Shown here: positions 1 through 5,470 of the stretch, piece after piece | Position numbering within the stretch: position 1 is the first letter of the stretch | Layout: each line of letters starts with the position of its first letter | From: an uncultured Oscillospiraceae bacterium | Lineage (GTDB): Bacteria > Bacillota > Clostridia > Oscillospirales > Ruminococcaceae | Direction: 5' to 3' | NCBI GenBank assembly: GCA_902490585.1 | Contig: CABUEI010000077.1 | Location: 1 to 5,661 of the forward strand | DNA length: 5,661 bases | Notes under the pieces: generated by a model | The model's database searches: none | What the model saw: the letters and a program-made list of their open reading frames with translations, nothing else | Told to the model about the DNA's origin: nothing | Translations under genes and position numbers: made by a program

Positions 1-2
1 AA

Positions 3-72
3 CGTTCTCAGCCATTGCGTAGCAAGCCGCATACCATGCGGCGAAATCGTCTGCTGACGATTTCAGGCTGAG
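3..72 (-). ncRNA. Candidate structured small RNA, copy 1
   Basis: The predicted fold has a closing stem CTCAGCC (7-13) with GGCTGAG (66-72), enclosing two perfect hairpins: GCCGCAT/ATGCGGC (26-32 and 36-42, loop 33-35) and AAATCGTC/GACGATTT (44-51 and 56-63, loop 52-55). On the minus strand a promoter at 76-104 would start transcription near 69, at the edge of the closing stem. The strand is chosen from that promoter. The 3' end is not defined: no hairpin with a U-run follows on the minus strand inside the window. No protein frame or known RNA family was recognised. It could instead be a non-transcribed palindromic repeat. Confidence 0.45.
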
Positions 73-75
73 GTT

Positions 76-104
76 GTTATAACATAAAATCAAGTCGGTG
101 TCAA
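76..104 (-). promoter_or_regulatory. Sigma-A-type promoter of RNA copy 1
   Basis: On the minus strand, -35 TTGACA (99-104, perfect) and -10 TATAAC (76-81, five of six) are separated by 17 nt (82-98). The predicted start is about 69. The -35 element sits inside a short palindrome (94-109). Confidence 0.6.
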
Positions 105-124
105 CCGACACGGCGGTACGCCGT

Positions 125-150
125 CTTTTGCCCATCGGGCAAAAGTTTTT
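125..150 (+). terminator. Terminator-like hairpin with U-run, plus orientation
   Basis: The 9-bp perfect stem CTTTTGCCC/GGGCAAAAG (125-133 and 137-145) has a 3-nt loop and is followed by TTTTT (146-150). It reads as an intrinsic terminator only on the plus strand, opposite to every gene here; on the minus strand the U-run is missing. It may block antisense transcription into the array. A second perfect palindrome, ACGGCG/CGCCGT, lies at 110-124. Confidence 0.5.
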
Positions 151-157
151 ATGTTAA

Positions 158-231
158 AACGTTCTCAGCCATTGCGTAGCAAAGCCGCATTTCTATGCGG
201 CGAAATCGTCTTATGACGATTTCAGGCTGAG
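158..231 (-). ncRNA. Candidate structured small RNA, copy 2
   Basis: This has the same fold as copy 1: closing stem 164-170 with 225-231, hairpin 184-190/195-201 (loop TTCT) and hairpin 203-210/215-222 (loop TTAT). Every stem base matches copy 1 and the changes fall in loops, plus one extra A. The minus-strand promoter at 235-263 would start transcription near 228. Outside the closing stem the pairing extends imperfectly to about 147-248, including TTTTATGTTA (147-156) with TAACATAAAA (239-248). That outer part lies over the promoter, so it would be DNA symmetry rather than RNA pairing. Confidence 0.45.
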
Positions 232-234
232 GTT

Positions 235-263
235 GTTATAACATAAAATCAAGTCGGTGTCAA
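235..263 (-). promoter_or_regulatory. Sigma-A-type promoter of RNA copy 2
   Basis: On the minus strand, -35 TTGACA (258-263, perfect) and -10 TATAAC (235-240) have a 17-nt spacer. It is identical to the copy 1 promoter. The predicted start is near 228. Confidence 0.6.
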
Positions 264-283
264 CCGACACGGCGGTACGCCGT

Positions 284-309
284 CTTTTGCCCATCGGGCA
301 AAAGTTTTT
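284..309 (+). terminator. Second copy of the plus-oriented terminator-like hairpin
   Basis: The 9-bp stem 284-292/296-304 with loop ATC is followed by TTTTT (305-309). It is identical to the hairpin at 125-150 and occupies the same place in the repeat unit. The ACGGCG/CGCCGT palindrome recurs at 269-283. Confidence 0.5.
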
Positions 310-318
310 ATGTTAAAA

Positions 319-395
319 CGTTCTCAGACAGGCAGTGTGACGCAAGCCGTGCTTTCGCACGGCAAAATCCGCTGACGGCGGATTTTTTGTCCGAG
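319..395 (-). ncRNA. Candidate structured small RNA, copy 3 (diverged)
   Basis: The sequence differs strongly from copies 1 and 2, but the architecture is kept: closing stem CTCAGACA (323-330) with TGTCCGAG (388-395), hairpin GCCGTGC/GCACGGC (346-352 and 357-363) and hairpin AAAATCCGC/GCGGATTTT (364-372 and 378-386). Both hairpin stems carry paired substitutions relative to copies 1 and 2. The one imperfect pair in the closing stem would be a G-U wobble in minus-strand RNA but an A-C mismatch in plus-strand RNA, which favours minus-strand transcription. Read on the minus strand, the first hairpin loop is GAAA, a GNRA tetraloop. The promoter lies at 399-426, with a predicted start near 392. 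Confidence 0.5.
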
Positions 396-398
396 GTT

Positions 399-426
399 AT
401 TATAGCGTATTTCTATGAAAAGTCAA
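399..426 (-). promoter_or_regulatory. Sigma-A-type promoter of RNA copy 3
   Basis: On the minus strand, -35 TTGACT (421-426, five of six) and -10 TATAAT (399-404, perfect) have a 16-nt spacer. The spacer is unrelated in sequence to those of copies 1 and 2, so the hexamers look independently maintained. It lies 61 bases beyond the stop codon of the upstream lipoprotein gene. I see no convincing terminator between that stop (488) and this promoter. Confidence 0.65.
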
Positions 427-487
427 GGACTGTCTTAAACCGTTCCCCGTTTTCACAAATGGCAGGAGCAGTTTTATCAAGCATTTC

Positions 488-1780
488 TCACGGCTTACAC
501 CTCTTACACGGCACATACCCCATTGCTATCGCCCCGTCATAATCATTTGTATAGCTCTTATTTGCTTCACTCATCTGATTTACATACGAGCAACCTGCAC
601 GGTGTATCTTCATAGTATTTGTGTTCAGCACATACGAATAACTTACAGGATTTTCGGCAGGTGCCTGAGTTACAGGTGCAGGCGTTGTTCTTACCGCAGT
701 AGTCGTTGCCTTTGTTGTAACCGCTTTCGTAGTAGCCGCAGTAGTGGTTGTCACTTTTGTAGTTTCAGGTTTACTCTCTGCTGATGATGCACCGCCGTCA
801 TTGCTCGGAGAGACATTTACGGTAATATTTTTACCGTCACAGGTCATTACAATATCACCCTGTAAATCGGTGCGGTAAATATTTATTCCTGCCTTTTTCA
901 GCTTGTTGATCGTTTCGGTATGCGGATGGCCGTAGGAGTTACCGGTGCCGCAGGATATAACCGCATATTCAGGATTTGCAGCCGTCAGAAAAGCATTGCC
1001 CGTTGACGTACTGCTTCCGTGGTGACCTACTTTAAGCACATCACATTTTACATCGGCTGTTACTGTGCGTTCTTCCTCTTCCTCGGCGTCACCTGTGAAT
1101 AGAAACTTCTTTTCCCCATATGTAAGCATTATCATTACGGACGAATTGTTAAGATTGCTGTAATCTTCCGTAACCGGTGCAATCACCACCGCCGACAGAT
1201 CCCCGTCAGAGAATATCTCCGTTCCGCCAGTTCCAAGCGTTACCTTTGCTCCGCTTTGGTCGATCGCAGTCAGCATATTCGTATACGTTTTGGTAGTATG
1301 CGTTGCAGGACTTAATATAACATTTCCGACGCTGAACGAACCTATAACATCCGCCATACCGCCGATATGGTCACTGTGCGGATGCGTAGCCACCACATAG
1401 TCAAGCGAGTTATATCCGCAGGAATATATATAGGTCGTTATCTTGTCCGCATATTCCCTCTCCGATGCGTCAATAAGCATAGTCTTGTCATCGGGCAGTT
1501 CTATAAAAATGCTGTCGCCCTGTCCGACATCAAGAAAATGTACCTTCATTTCCTTGCCACCGTTATCGTTTGTTACGTCATTGCTCTCGGCTTTGCTGTC
1601 AGATGAATTCATTTCGGTTTCGGGTGCAGATGATTCGGTTACCGATGAAACACTCGCCGATGAGCTTGTACCGTTTTCGGTTTCACTGCTGTAATCCTTA
1701 TCGGATGAAACCGCAGTTTTCACCGAGCAACCCGTCATCATAGCAAGTGCCAGTGCTAACGCCGTTATTTTCTTTTTCAT
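488..1780 (-). CDS. Lipoprotein with ComEC/Rec2-like metallo-beta-lactamase domain and C-terminal Cys/His domain
   Basis: The protein is 430 aa from the start chosen here. Residues 1-18 form a lipoprotein signal: a lysine-rich start, a hydrophobic core and lipobox MTGC with Cys18, so it should be anchored on the outer face of the membrane. A Ser-rich, low-complexity stretch runs to about 75. The metallo-beta-lactamase fold covers about 77-325, with the DVGQGDS strand (84-90), metal motif HPHSDH (133-138), TGD with Asp231, GHHGS (His253, His254) and YGHPH (283-287). This matches the C-terminal hydrolase domain of ComEC, without ComEC's membrane channel. A Thr/Ala/Pro linker (about 333-378) leads to a small domain (379-430) with His393, Cys397, Cys425 and Cys428 (CKRC), likely metal-binding. 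An extracellular nuclease or phosphodiesterase is plausible; the substrate is unknown. An alternative in-frame ATG at 1795 is rejected because it overlaps the Shine-Dalgarno site. It is transcribed separately from clpB. Confidence 0.9.
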   Translation of the reverse strand: MKKKITALALALAMMTGCSVKTAVSSDKDYSSETENGTSSSASVSSVTESSAPETEMNSSDSKAESNDVTNDNGGKEMKVHFLDVGQGDSIFIELPDDKTMLIDASEREYADKITTYIYSCGYNSLDYVVATHPHSDHIGGMADVIGSFSVGNVILSPATHTTKTYTNMLTAIDQSGAKVTLGTGGTEIFSDGDLSAVVIAPVTEDYSNLNNSSVMIMLTYGEKKFLFTGDAEEEEERTVTADVKCDVLKVGHHGSSTSTGNAFLTAANPEYAVISCGTGNSYGHPHTETINKLKKAGINIYRTDLQGDIVMTCDGKNITVNVSPSNDGGASSAESKPETTKVTTTTAATTKAVTTKATTTAVRTTPAPVTQAPAENPVSYSYVLNTNTMKIHRAGCSYVNQMSEANKSYTNDYDGAIAMGYVPCKRCKP

Positions 1781-1787
1781 GACATCA

Positions 1788-1792
1788 CTCCT
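1788..1792 (-). promoter_or_regulatory. Shine-Dalgarno site fixing the lipoprotein start
   Basis: AGGAG on the minus strand lies 7 nt before the ATG at 1778-1780. The upstream in-frame ATG (1793-1795) directly abuts this AGGAG and would have almost no leader, since transcription is predicted to begin near 1796. Starting at 1780 also gives the typical MKKK signal-peptide beginning. Confidence 0.85.
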
Positions 1793-1802
1793 CATACAAT
1801 AT

Positions 1803-1832
1803 ATTTTACCATATCAATAACCGCTTTGTCCA
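1803..1832 (-). promoter_or_regulatory. Promoter of the lipoprotein gene
   Basis: On the minus strand, -35 TGGACA (1827-1832, five of six) and -10 TAAAAT (1803-1808, five of six) are separated by 18 nt. A TG one base before the -10 makes an extended -10. The predicted start is near 1796, giving a leader of about 16 nt. It lies between the clpB terminator and the lipoprotein start. Confidence 0.6.
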
Positions 1833-1872
1833 TATAAGAAAACAAATTTGCACCGTTTATCGTACAGCATAA

Positions 1873-1909
1873 CAAAAATACGGTCACGAACTCTCGTCCG
1901 TGACCGTAT
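1873..1909 (-). terminator. Intrinsic terminator of the clpB operon
   Basis: The perfect 11-bp stem ATACGGTCACG/CGTGACCGTAT (arms 1878-1888 and 1899-1909) has a 10-nt loop. On the minus strand it is followed by a run of five T. It starts 10 bases after the clpB stop codon. The plus strand lacks a comparable U-run. Confidence 0.93.
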
Positions 1910-1919
1910 AATTTATTCA

Positions 1920-4526
1920 TTATTTGCTCTCATTGCAAATCAGATTTTCGCCGTCATAGTCCACCGTCAGCGTACTGCCGGGAGCTACATCGTCAGCAAT
2001 CAGCTTTCTTGCAATAAGCGTTTCAATCTTACGCTGTATAAATCTCTTGAGCGGTCTTGCACCGTAGTTCGGGTCAAAGCCGTTGTCAATTACATAGTCC
2101 TTAGCAGCATCTGTAATTGCAAAGCCTACTTCCTTGTCCTCAAGACGTTTTCTCAGCTCGCCGAGCATAAGGTCAACGATACCCGAGATTTCGTCCTTGC
2201 GGAGCGGCTTGTAGAATACGATCTCATCAAGACGGTTAAGGAACTCGGGTCTGAACTGCGTCTTGAGCAGTTTGTTGACCTCGTTTTTTGCCTCTTCCGA
2301 GATTTCACCCTTGTCGTTGATACCGTCAAGGATATATGACGAACCGAGGTTACTTGTCAGAATGATAATAGTATTCTTGAAATCTACCGTTCTGCCCTGT
2401 GAGTCGGTAATTCTGCCGTCGTCAAGGATCTGTAACAGGATATTGAACACATCGGGGTGAGCCTTTTCTACCTCGTCAAGAAGTACAACCGAGTAAGGTT
2501 TTCTTCTTACTGCCTCAGTCAGCTGACCGCCCTCCTCATATCCGACATATCCCGGAGGCGCACCGATAAGACGGCTCACGCTGAATTTCTCCATGTACTC
2601 CGACATATCAATACGCACCATGCTGTGCTCATCGTCAAACAGTGCCTCGGCAAGAGCCTTCGCAAGCTCCGTCTTACCTACACCCGTAGGACCTAAGAAC
2701 AGGAACGAGCCTATAGGCTGATCGGGATTTGCGATGCCTGCCCTTGAACGCAGTATAGCCTCGCTTACCTTTTCGACAGCCTCGTCCTGACCTATTACAC
2801 GTTTGTGGAGTATGTCTTCCATGTGGAGCAGTTTCTCACGCTCACCCTCCATAAGCTTTGAAACAGGGATACCTGTCCAACGGCAGATAATTTTTGCGAT
2901 CTCTTCCTCAGTAACTTTGTCGTGGAGCATTGATGCGGACTTTGACTGATCAGCCAGTTTCTCTTCTTCCTCAAGCTCTTTCTGTAACTGAGGGAGCTTA
3001 CCGTATTTAAGCTCTGCGGCTTTGTTCAGATCATAACTTCTTTCAGCCTGCTCAATAAGGCTGTTAGTGCTTTCAATCTCTTCACGGAGCTTCTGTACCT
3101 TTGAAATAGCGTTACGCTCGTTCTCCCACTTTGCTTTCATCTCGTTGAACTTTGAACGCATTTCGGCAAGCTCCTGCTGTACCTCAGCAAGATGTTCAAC
3201 AGAAATTCTGTCGGTTTCCTTTTTGAGAGCGGCTTCTTCTATCTCGTGCTGCATTATCTTTCTGCGGATGTCGTCAAGCTCAGACGGCATTGATTCCATT
3301 TCCGTTTTGATAAGCGCACACGCTTCATCAACAAGGTCGATTGCCTTATCGGGCAGGAATCTGTCCGAGATATATCTGTCCGACAGCGTAGCGGCGGCAA
3401 TAAGCGCCGAGTCGTGAATTTTAACGCCGTGGAATACCTCGTAACGTTCCTTTAAACCACGCAGTATCGAAATCGTATCCTCAACCGTAGGCTCGTTTAC
3501 CATAACAGGCTGGAAACGTCTTTCAAGAGCGGCGTCCTTTTCAATGTACTGCCTGTACTCGTTAAGCGTTGTCGCACCTATACAGTGCAGTTCACCTCTT
3601 GCCAGAAGCGGTTTCAGCAGGTTGCCTGCGTCCATTGCACCGTCCGTCTTGCCTGCGCCGACTATAGTATGAAGCTCATCTATGAACAGTATTATCTGAC
3701 CCTCGGATTTCTTGATAGTCTGTAATACCGCTTTAAGTCTTTCCTCAAATTCACCTCTGTACTTTGCACCTGCAACAAGCGCACCCATATCAAGCGAGAA
3801 TATCTGACGTTCCTTTAAGTTCTCGGGAACATCGCCACGCACTATACGCAGTGCAAGTCCCTCGGCGATAGCCGTCTTACCTACACCGGGCTCACCTATC
3901 AGCACAGGGTTGTTCTTTGTCTTACGGGAAAGAATACGAATAACGTTTCTGATTTCCGTATCTCTGCCGATAACAGGGTCAAGCTTGTTCTGACGTGCAA
4001 GCTCGGTTAAGTCCTGACCGTACTTTTTAAGCACGTCGTAGGTTTCCTCCGGATTCTGTCCGGTAACACGCACACTGCCCCTTACCTGCTCAAGTGCCTG
4101 TAAGAATGCCTTTTCGGTAATACCGCACTTTGCGAAAATGTCCTTAAGCTGTGAGTTCGGCTTTTCAAGAAGTCCTATGAACAGATGCTCTACCGAGATA
4201 TACTCGTCCTTCATCTGCTTTGCTTTTTCCTCAGCGGCTGTAAATGCCTTATCAACATCGGGAGATACATACACCTTTTCGGGATCTCTGCCGCTGCCCG
4301 TTACCTTCGGAATTCCTGCGGCGCTCTGCTCTGTAAGCCTTGTAAGCTGTGAAGCGTCAGCACCCATCTTCTTTATAAGCTGAGGAATAAGTCCGTCCTC
4401 AGCCTGAAGCAGTGCAAGAAGAATATGCTGCTGTTCTATGTTCATGTTCTGATATGAAACAGCTATACTCTGCGCAGTGCTTATAGCTTCCATTGATTTC
4501 TGTGTCAGATTGTTTGTGTTAAGCAT
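1920..4526 (-). CDS. clpB: ATP-dependent chaperone ClpB (Hsp100 disaggregase)
   Basis: The protein is 868 aa, the normal size for full-length ClpB. ClpB hexamers thread aggregated proteins through a central pore and, with DnaK/DnaJ/GrpE, return them to solution. Order of parts: N-terminal Clp repeat domain (about 1-150); first AAA+ module with Walker A GEPGVGKT (211-218), pore loop AKYRGEFEERLK (from 254), Walker B ILFIDE (279-284) and arginines 336-337; coiled-coil middle domain (about 410-530); second AAA+ module with Walker A GPTGVGKT (612-619), pore loop GYVGYEEGG (659-667), Walker B VLLDE (681-685) and sensor-2 GARP (822-825). The long middle domain marks ClpB rather than ClpA or ClpC, and no ClpP-binding loop is evident. 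AAAGGA (4536-4541) lies 9 nt before the ATG. The gene follows the RHH gene by 33 nt, probably as one operon, and ends at a strong terminator. All catalytic motifs look intact. Confidence 0.98.
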   Translation of the reverse strand: MLNTNNLTQKSMEAISTAQSIAVSYQNMNIEQQHILLALLQAEDGLIPQLIKKMGADASQLTRLTEQSAAGIPKVTGSGRDPEKVYVSPDVDKAFTAAEEKAKQMKDEYISVEHLFIGLLEKPNSQLKDIFAKCGITEKAFLQALEQVRGSVRVTGQNPEETYDVLKKYGQDLTELARQNKLDPVIGRDTEIRNVIRILSRKTKNNPVLIGEPGVGKTAIAEGLALRIVRGDVPENLKERQIFSLDMGALVAGAKYRGEFEERLKAVLQTIKKSEGQIILFIDELHTIVGAGKTDGAMDAGNLLKPLLARGELHCIGATTLNEYRQYIEKDAALERRFQPVMVNEPTVEDTISILRGLKERYEVFHGVKIHDSALIAAATLSDRYISDRFLPDKAIDLVDEACALIKTEMESMPSELDDIRRKIMQHEIEEAALKKETDRISVEHLAEVQQELAEMRSKFNEMKAKWENERNAISKVQKLREEIESTNSLIEQAERSYDLNKAAELKYGKLPQLQKELEEEEKLADQSKSASMLHDKVTEEEIAKIICRWTGIPVSKLMEGEREKLLHMEDILHKRVIGQDEAVEKVSEAILRSRAGIANPDQPIGSFLFLGPTGVGKTELAKALAEALFDDEHSMVRIDMSEYMEKFSVSRLIGAPPGYVGYEEGGQLTEAVRRKPYSVVLLDEVEKAHPDVFNILLQILDDGRITDSQGRTVDFKNTIIILTSNLGSSYILDGINDKGEISEEAKNEVNKLLKTQFRPEFLNRLDEIVFYKPLRKDEISGIVDLMLGELRKRLEDKEVGFAITDAAKDYVIDNGFDPNYGARPLKRFIQRKIETLIARKLIADDVAPGSTLTVDYDGENLICNESK

Positions 4527-4559
4527 ATCACATCATCCTTTCTTCGTTTGTACAAGGCA

Positions 4560-5228
4560 TCACAGGATAACCTTCAATGTCTTGATACGCTCATTATAAA
4601 GTGAATCCACAAGCGAAACCGCCTGCTTTCTGTTGTCTGCGTTTTCAAAATAGAGTTTGATTGCCCTGTCAAGAAAATTGACATAATCCGCAATAGCCTC
4701 TGCGATGAGATTCGGGTCGCTGACGCTCCTGCCGTCCTTGATGAGAGGCTTGTTGAGCATCCTTACCATCTTATCGTTGTCTATCTGCATCACCACGTCA
4801 ATTCCGTCAAAGCGTGACAAATGTCTGCGTTCTATATTTGCAAAGCAGGTCAGGAAATCGTTCATCAGCTCCATCAGTGCCATATTCTGCGTTCTGAAGC
4901 TGACCTTCAGCCTGCCCAGATACCTGTCCTCTCTGAGCAGTTCTACGGAGTAACGTATAGTCGGCTTGTATTTATAAGGCAACGGGCTTTTTATAAGCAT
5001 TCCTCCATCGCCCGCCGCAGTCTGCAAGCGGAAAATCTCATCGTCAAAAAAACTGCTGATATTCTCCATTATGTTACGCATCCGTATCTCCGGCGTCTGC
5101 ATCGACAGCTTTTCGGCAAGTATCCTGTCTATCAGTGCCGAGCGGCTGGTGTTCATTCTGTACGCAAGAGAGTCTATCGCCCGTACTATCTCATCGGTCA
5201 GTACAAGACTGTATACGCTTTTACTCAT
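4560..5228 (-). CDS. Ribbon-helix-helix domain protein, upstream partner of clpB
   Basis: The protein is 222 aa. The N-terminus looks like a ribbon-helix-helix (CopG/Arc-type) DNA-binding domain: strand SVYSLVL (4-10), helix about 11-25, the turn NTSRS (26-30) and a second helix to about 41. Such proteins bind operator DNA as dimers through the paired strands. The remaining 180 residues are an unrecognised domain of mixed strands and helices, with the helical segment DPNLIAEAIADYVNFLDRAI (171-190) near the end. I see no signal peptide or membrane segment. It is the first gene after a strong promoter and is followed 33 nt later by clpB, so it is probably co-transcribed. It may regulate its own operon, but that is inferred only from the fold and position. 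AAGGG lies an unusually long 13 nt before the ATG, which may mean weak initiation. An ATG 15 nt upstream is out of frame. Confidence 0.8.
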   Translation of the reverse strand: MSKSVYSLVLTDEIVRAIDSLAYRMNTSRSALIDRILAEKLSMQTPEIRMRNIMENISSFFDDEIFRLQTAAGDGGMLIKSPLPYKYKPTIRYSVELLREDRYLGRLKVSFRTQNMALMELMNDFLTCFANIERRHLSRFDGIDVVMQIDNDKMVRMLNKPLIKDGRSVSDPNLIAEAIADYVNFLDRAIKLYFENADNRKQAVSLVDSLYNERIKTLKVIL

Positions 5229-5280
5229 TTTTGACGATCATCCCTTTCATATTCATGTATCTATGTCAATTTCTATCTCA

Positions 5281-5299
5281 ACAGCCTCTTTCCGACTGT
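5281..5299 (-). promoter_or_regulatory. Possible 5'-terminal stem-loop or operator at the operon start
   Basis: On the minus strand, ACAGTC (5294-5299) pairs with GGCTGT (5281-5286) over a 7-nt loop; five pairs are Watson-Crick and one is G-U in RNA. The predicted transcription start is about 5299, so the mRNA would begin with this hairpin. It could protect the 5' end, or the same dyad could be a repressor site over +1. The stem is short, so it may be chance. Confidence 0.35.
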
Positions 5300-5305
5300 G
5301 ACTAT

Positions 5306-5334
5306 ATTATAGCACCTTCTTCATAACTTGTCAA
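5306..5334 (-). promoter_or_regulatory. Consensus sigma-A promoter of the RHH-clpB operon
   Basis: On the minus strand, TTGACA (5329-5334) and TATAAT (5306-5311) are both perfect, with a 17-nt spacer. Upstream (about 5335-5400) is very AT-rich, as in an UP element. The predicted start near 5299 gives a leader of about 70 nt. Neither a CIRCE element (HrcA) nor paired GGTCAAA half-sites (CtsR), the usual clpB controls in Gram-positives, are seen here. Confidence 0.88.
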
Positions 5335-5412
5335 GCGTTTTATATAAATTTTTATACGAATTATGAATAAAATTGCAAGTTTTATTTGTTAGTTTTTACC
5401 GTGGTCACTGCA

Positions 5413-5447
5413 AACAGAAAAATCCACCGCCAAAAGACAGTGGATTT
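5413..5447 (-). terminator. Intrinsic terminator after the partial minus-strand frame at the right edge
   Basis: The 8-bp stem AAATCCAC/GTGGATTT (5420-5427 and 5440-5447) has a 12-nt loop. On the minus strand the T-rich tail follows directly (TTTTT including stem bases, then CTGTTT). It lies 24 bases past the stop at 5471. The plus-strand tail is weaker, so the minus strand is preferred. It would insulate the clpB operon promoter from upstream transcription. Confidence 0.7.
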
Positions 5448-5470
5448 CCTTTATATTCAGTTTTACCAAA

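Larger units (their letters stand above)
1..316. repeat. Tandem repeat, two near-identical 157/159-bp units
   Basis: Unit 1 is 1-157 and unit 2 is 158-316; both begin AACGTTCTCAGCC. They differ at only three places: one extra A at about 181-183, a hairpin loop (ACC at 33-35 against TTCT at 191-194), and a second hairpin loop (TGCT at 52-55 against TTAT at 211-214). All stems and the roughly 85-bp spacer are identical. A third, diverged copy of the core follows at 317-404. The array is cut by the left window edge, so more copies may exist. Each unit holds two core hairpins, a closing stem, a minus-strand promoter and three spacer palindromes, including a plus-oriented terminator-like hairpin. 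It is not a CRISPR array: the units are too long and abut each other. Confidence 0.95.

Noticed and set aside
3..72. tRNA-like cloverleaf, because the closing stem is 7 bp
   Set aside because: Inner hairpins have 7-8 bp stems with 3-4-nt loops, so there is no 7-nt anticodon loop, no T-loop sequence and no CCA end.
54..83. Plus-strand promoter, since GTTATAAC is symmetric and gives TATAAC on both strands
   Set aside because: The plus-strand -35 is poor (CTGACG, ATGACG) and the pair is not conserved in copy 3, unlike the minus-strand hexamers.
1..316. CRISPR array
   Set aside because: The repeated units are 157-159 bp, abut without variable spacers, and contain several distinct palindromes and promoters; no cas genes are visible.
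427..487. Terminator of the lipoprotein gene
   Set aside because: Only weak, short complementarity (AAAC/GTTT) without a G/C-rich stem and U-run; readthrough into the RNA array cannot be excluded.
1778..1795. Upstream ATG at 1795 as the lipoprotein start (five residues longer)
   Set aside because: It directly abuts the AGGAG that serves the ATG at 1780, has no Shine-Dalgarno of its own, and lies at the predicted transcription start.
1848..2339. Plus-strand open frame of 163 codons opposite the 3' end of clpB
   Set aside because: It is antisense to a well-conserved coding region and crosses its terminator; the translation resembles no known family. The other plus-strand frames opposite the three genes are rejected for the same reason.
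5207..5246. Leader mini-ORF of 6-11 codons overlapping the RHH gene start
   Set aside because: In-frame ATGs upstream (near 5243 and earlier) run to a TAA just inside the RHH gene, but have no properly spaced ribosome-binding site; likely chance.
5229..5420. CIRCE or CtsR operator upstream of the clpB operon
   Set aside because: No TTAGCACTC-N9-GAGTGCTAA dyad and no paired GGTCAAA half-sites are present on either strand.
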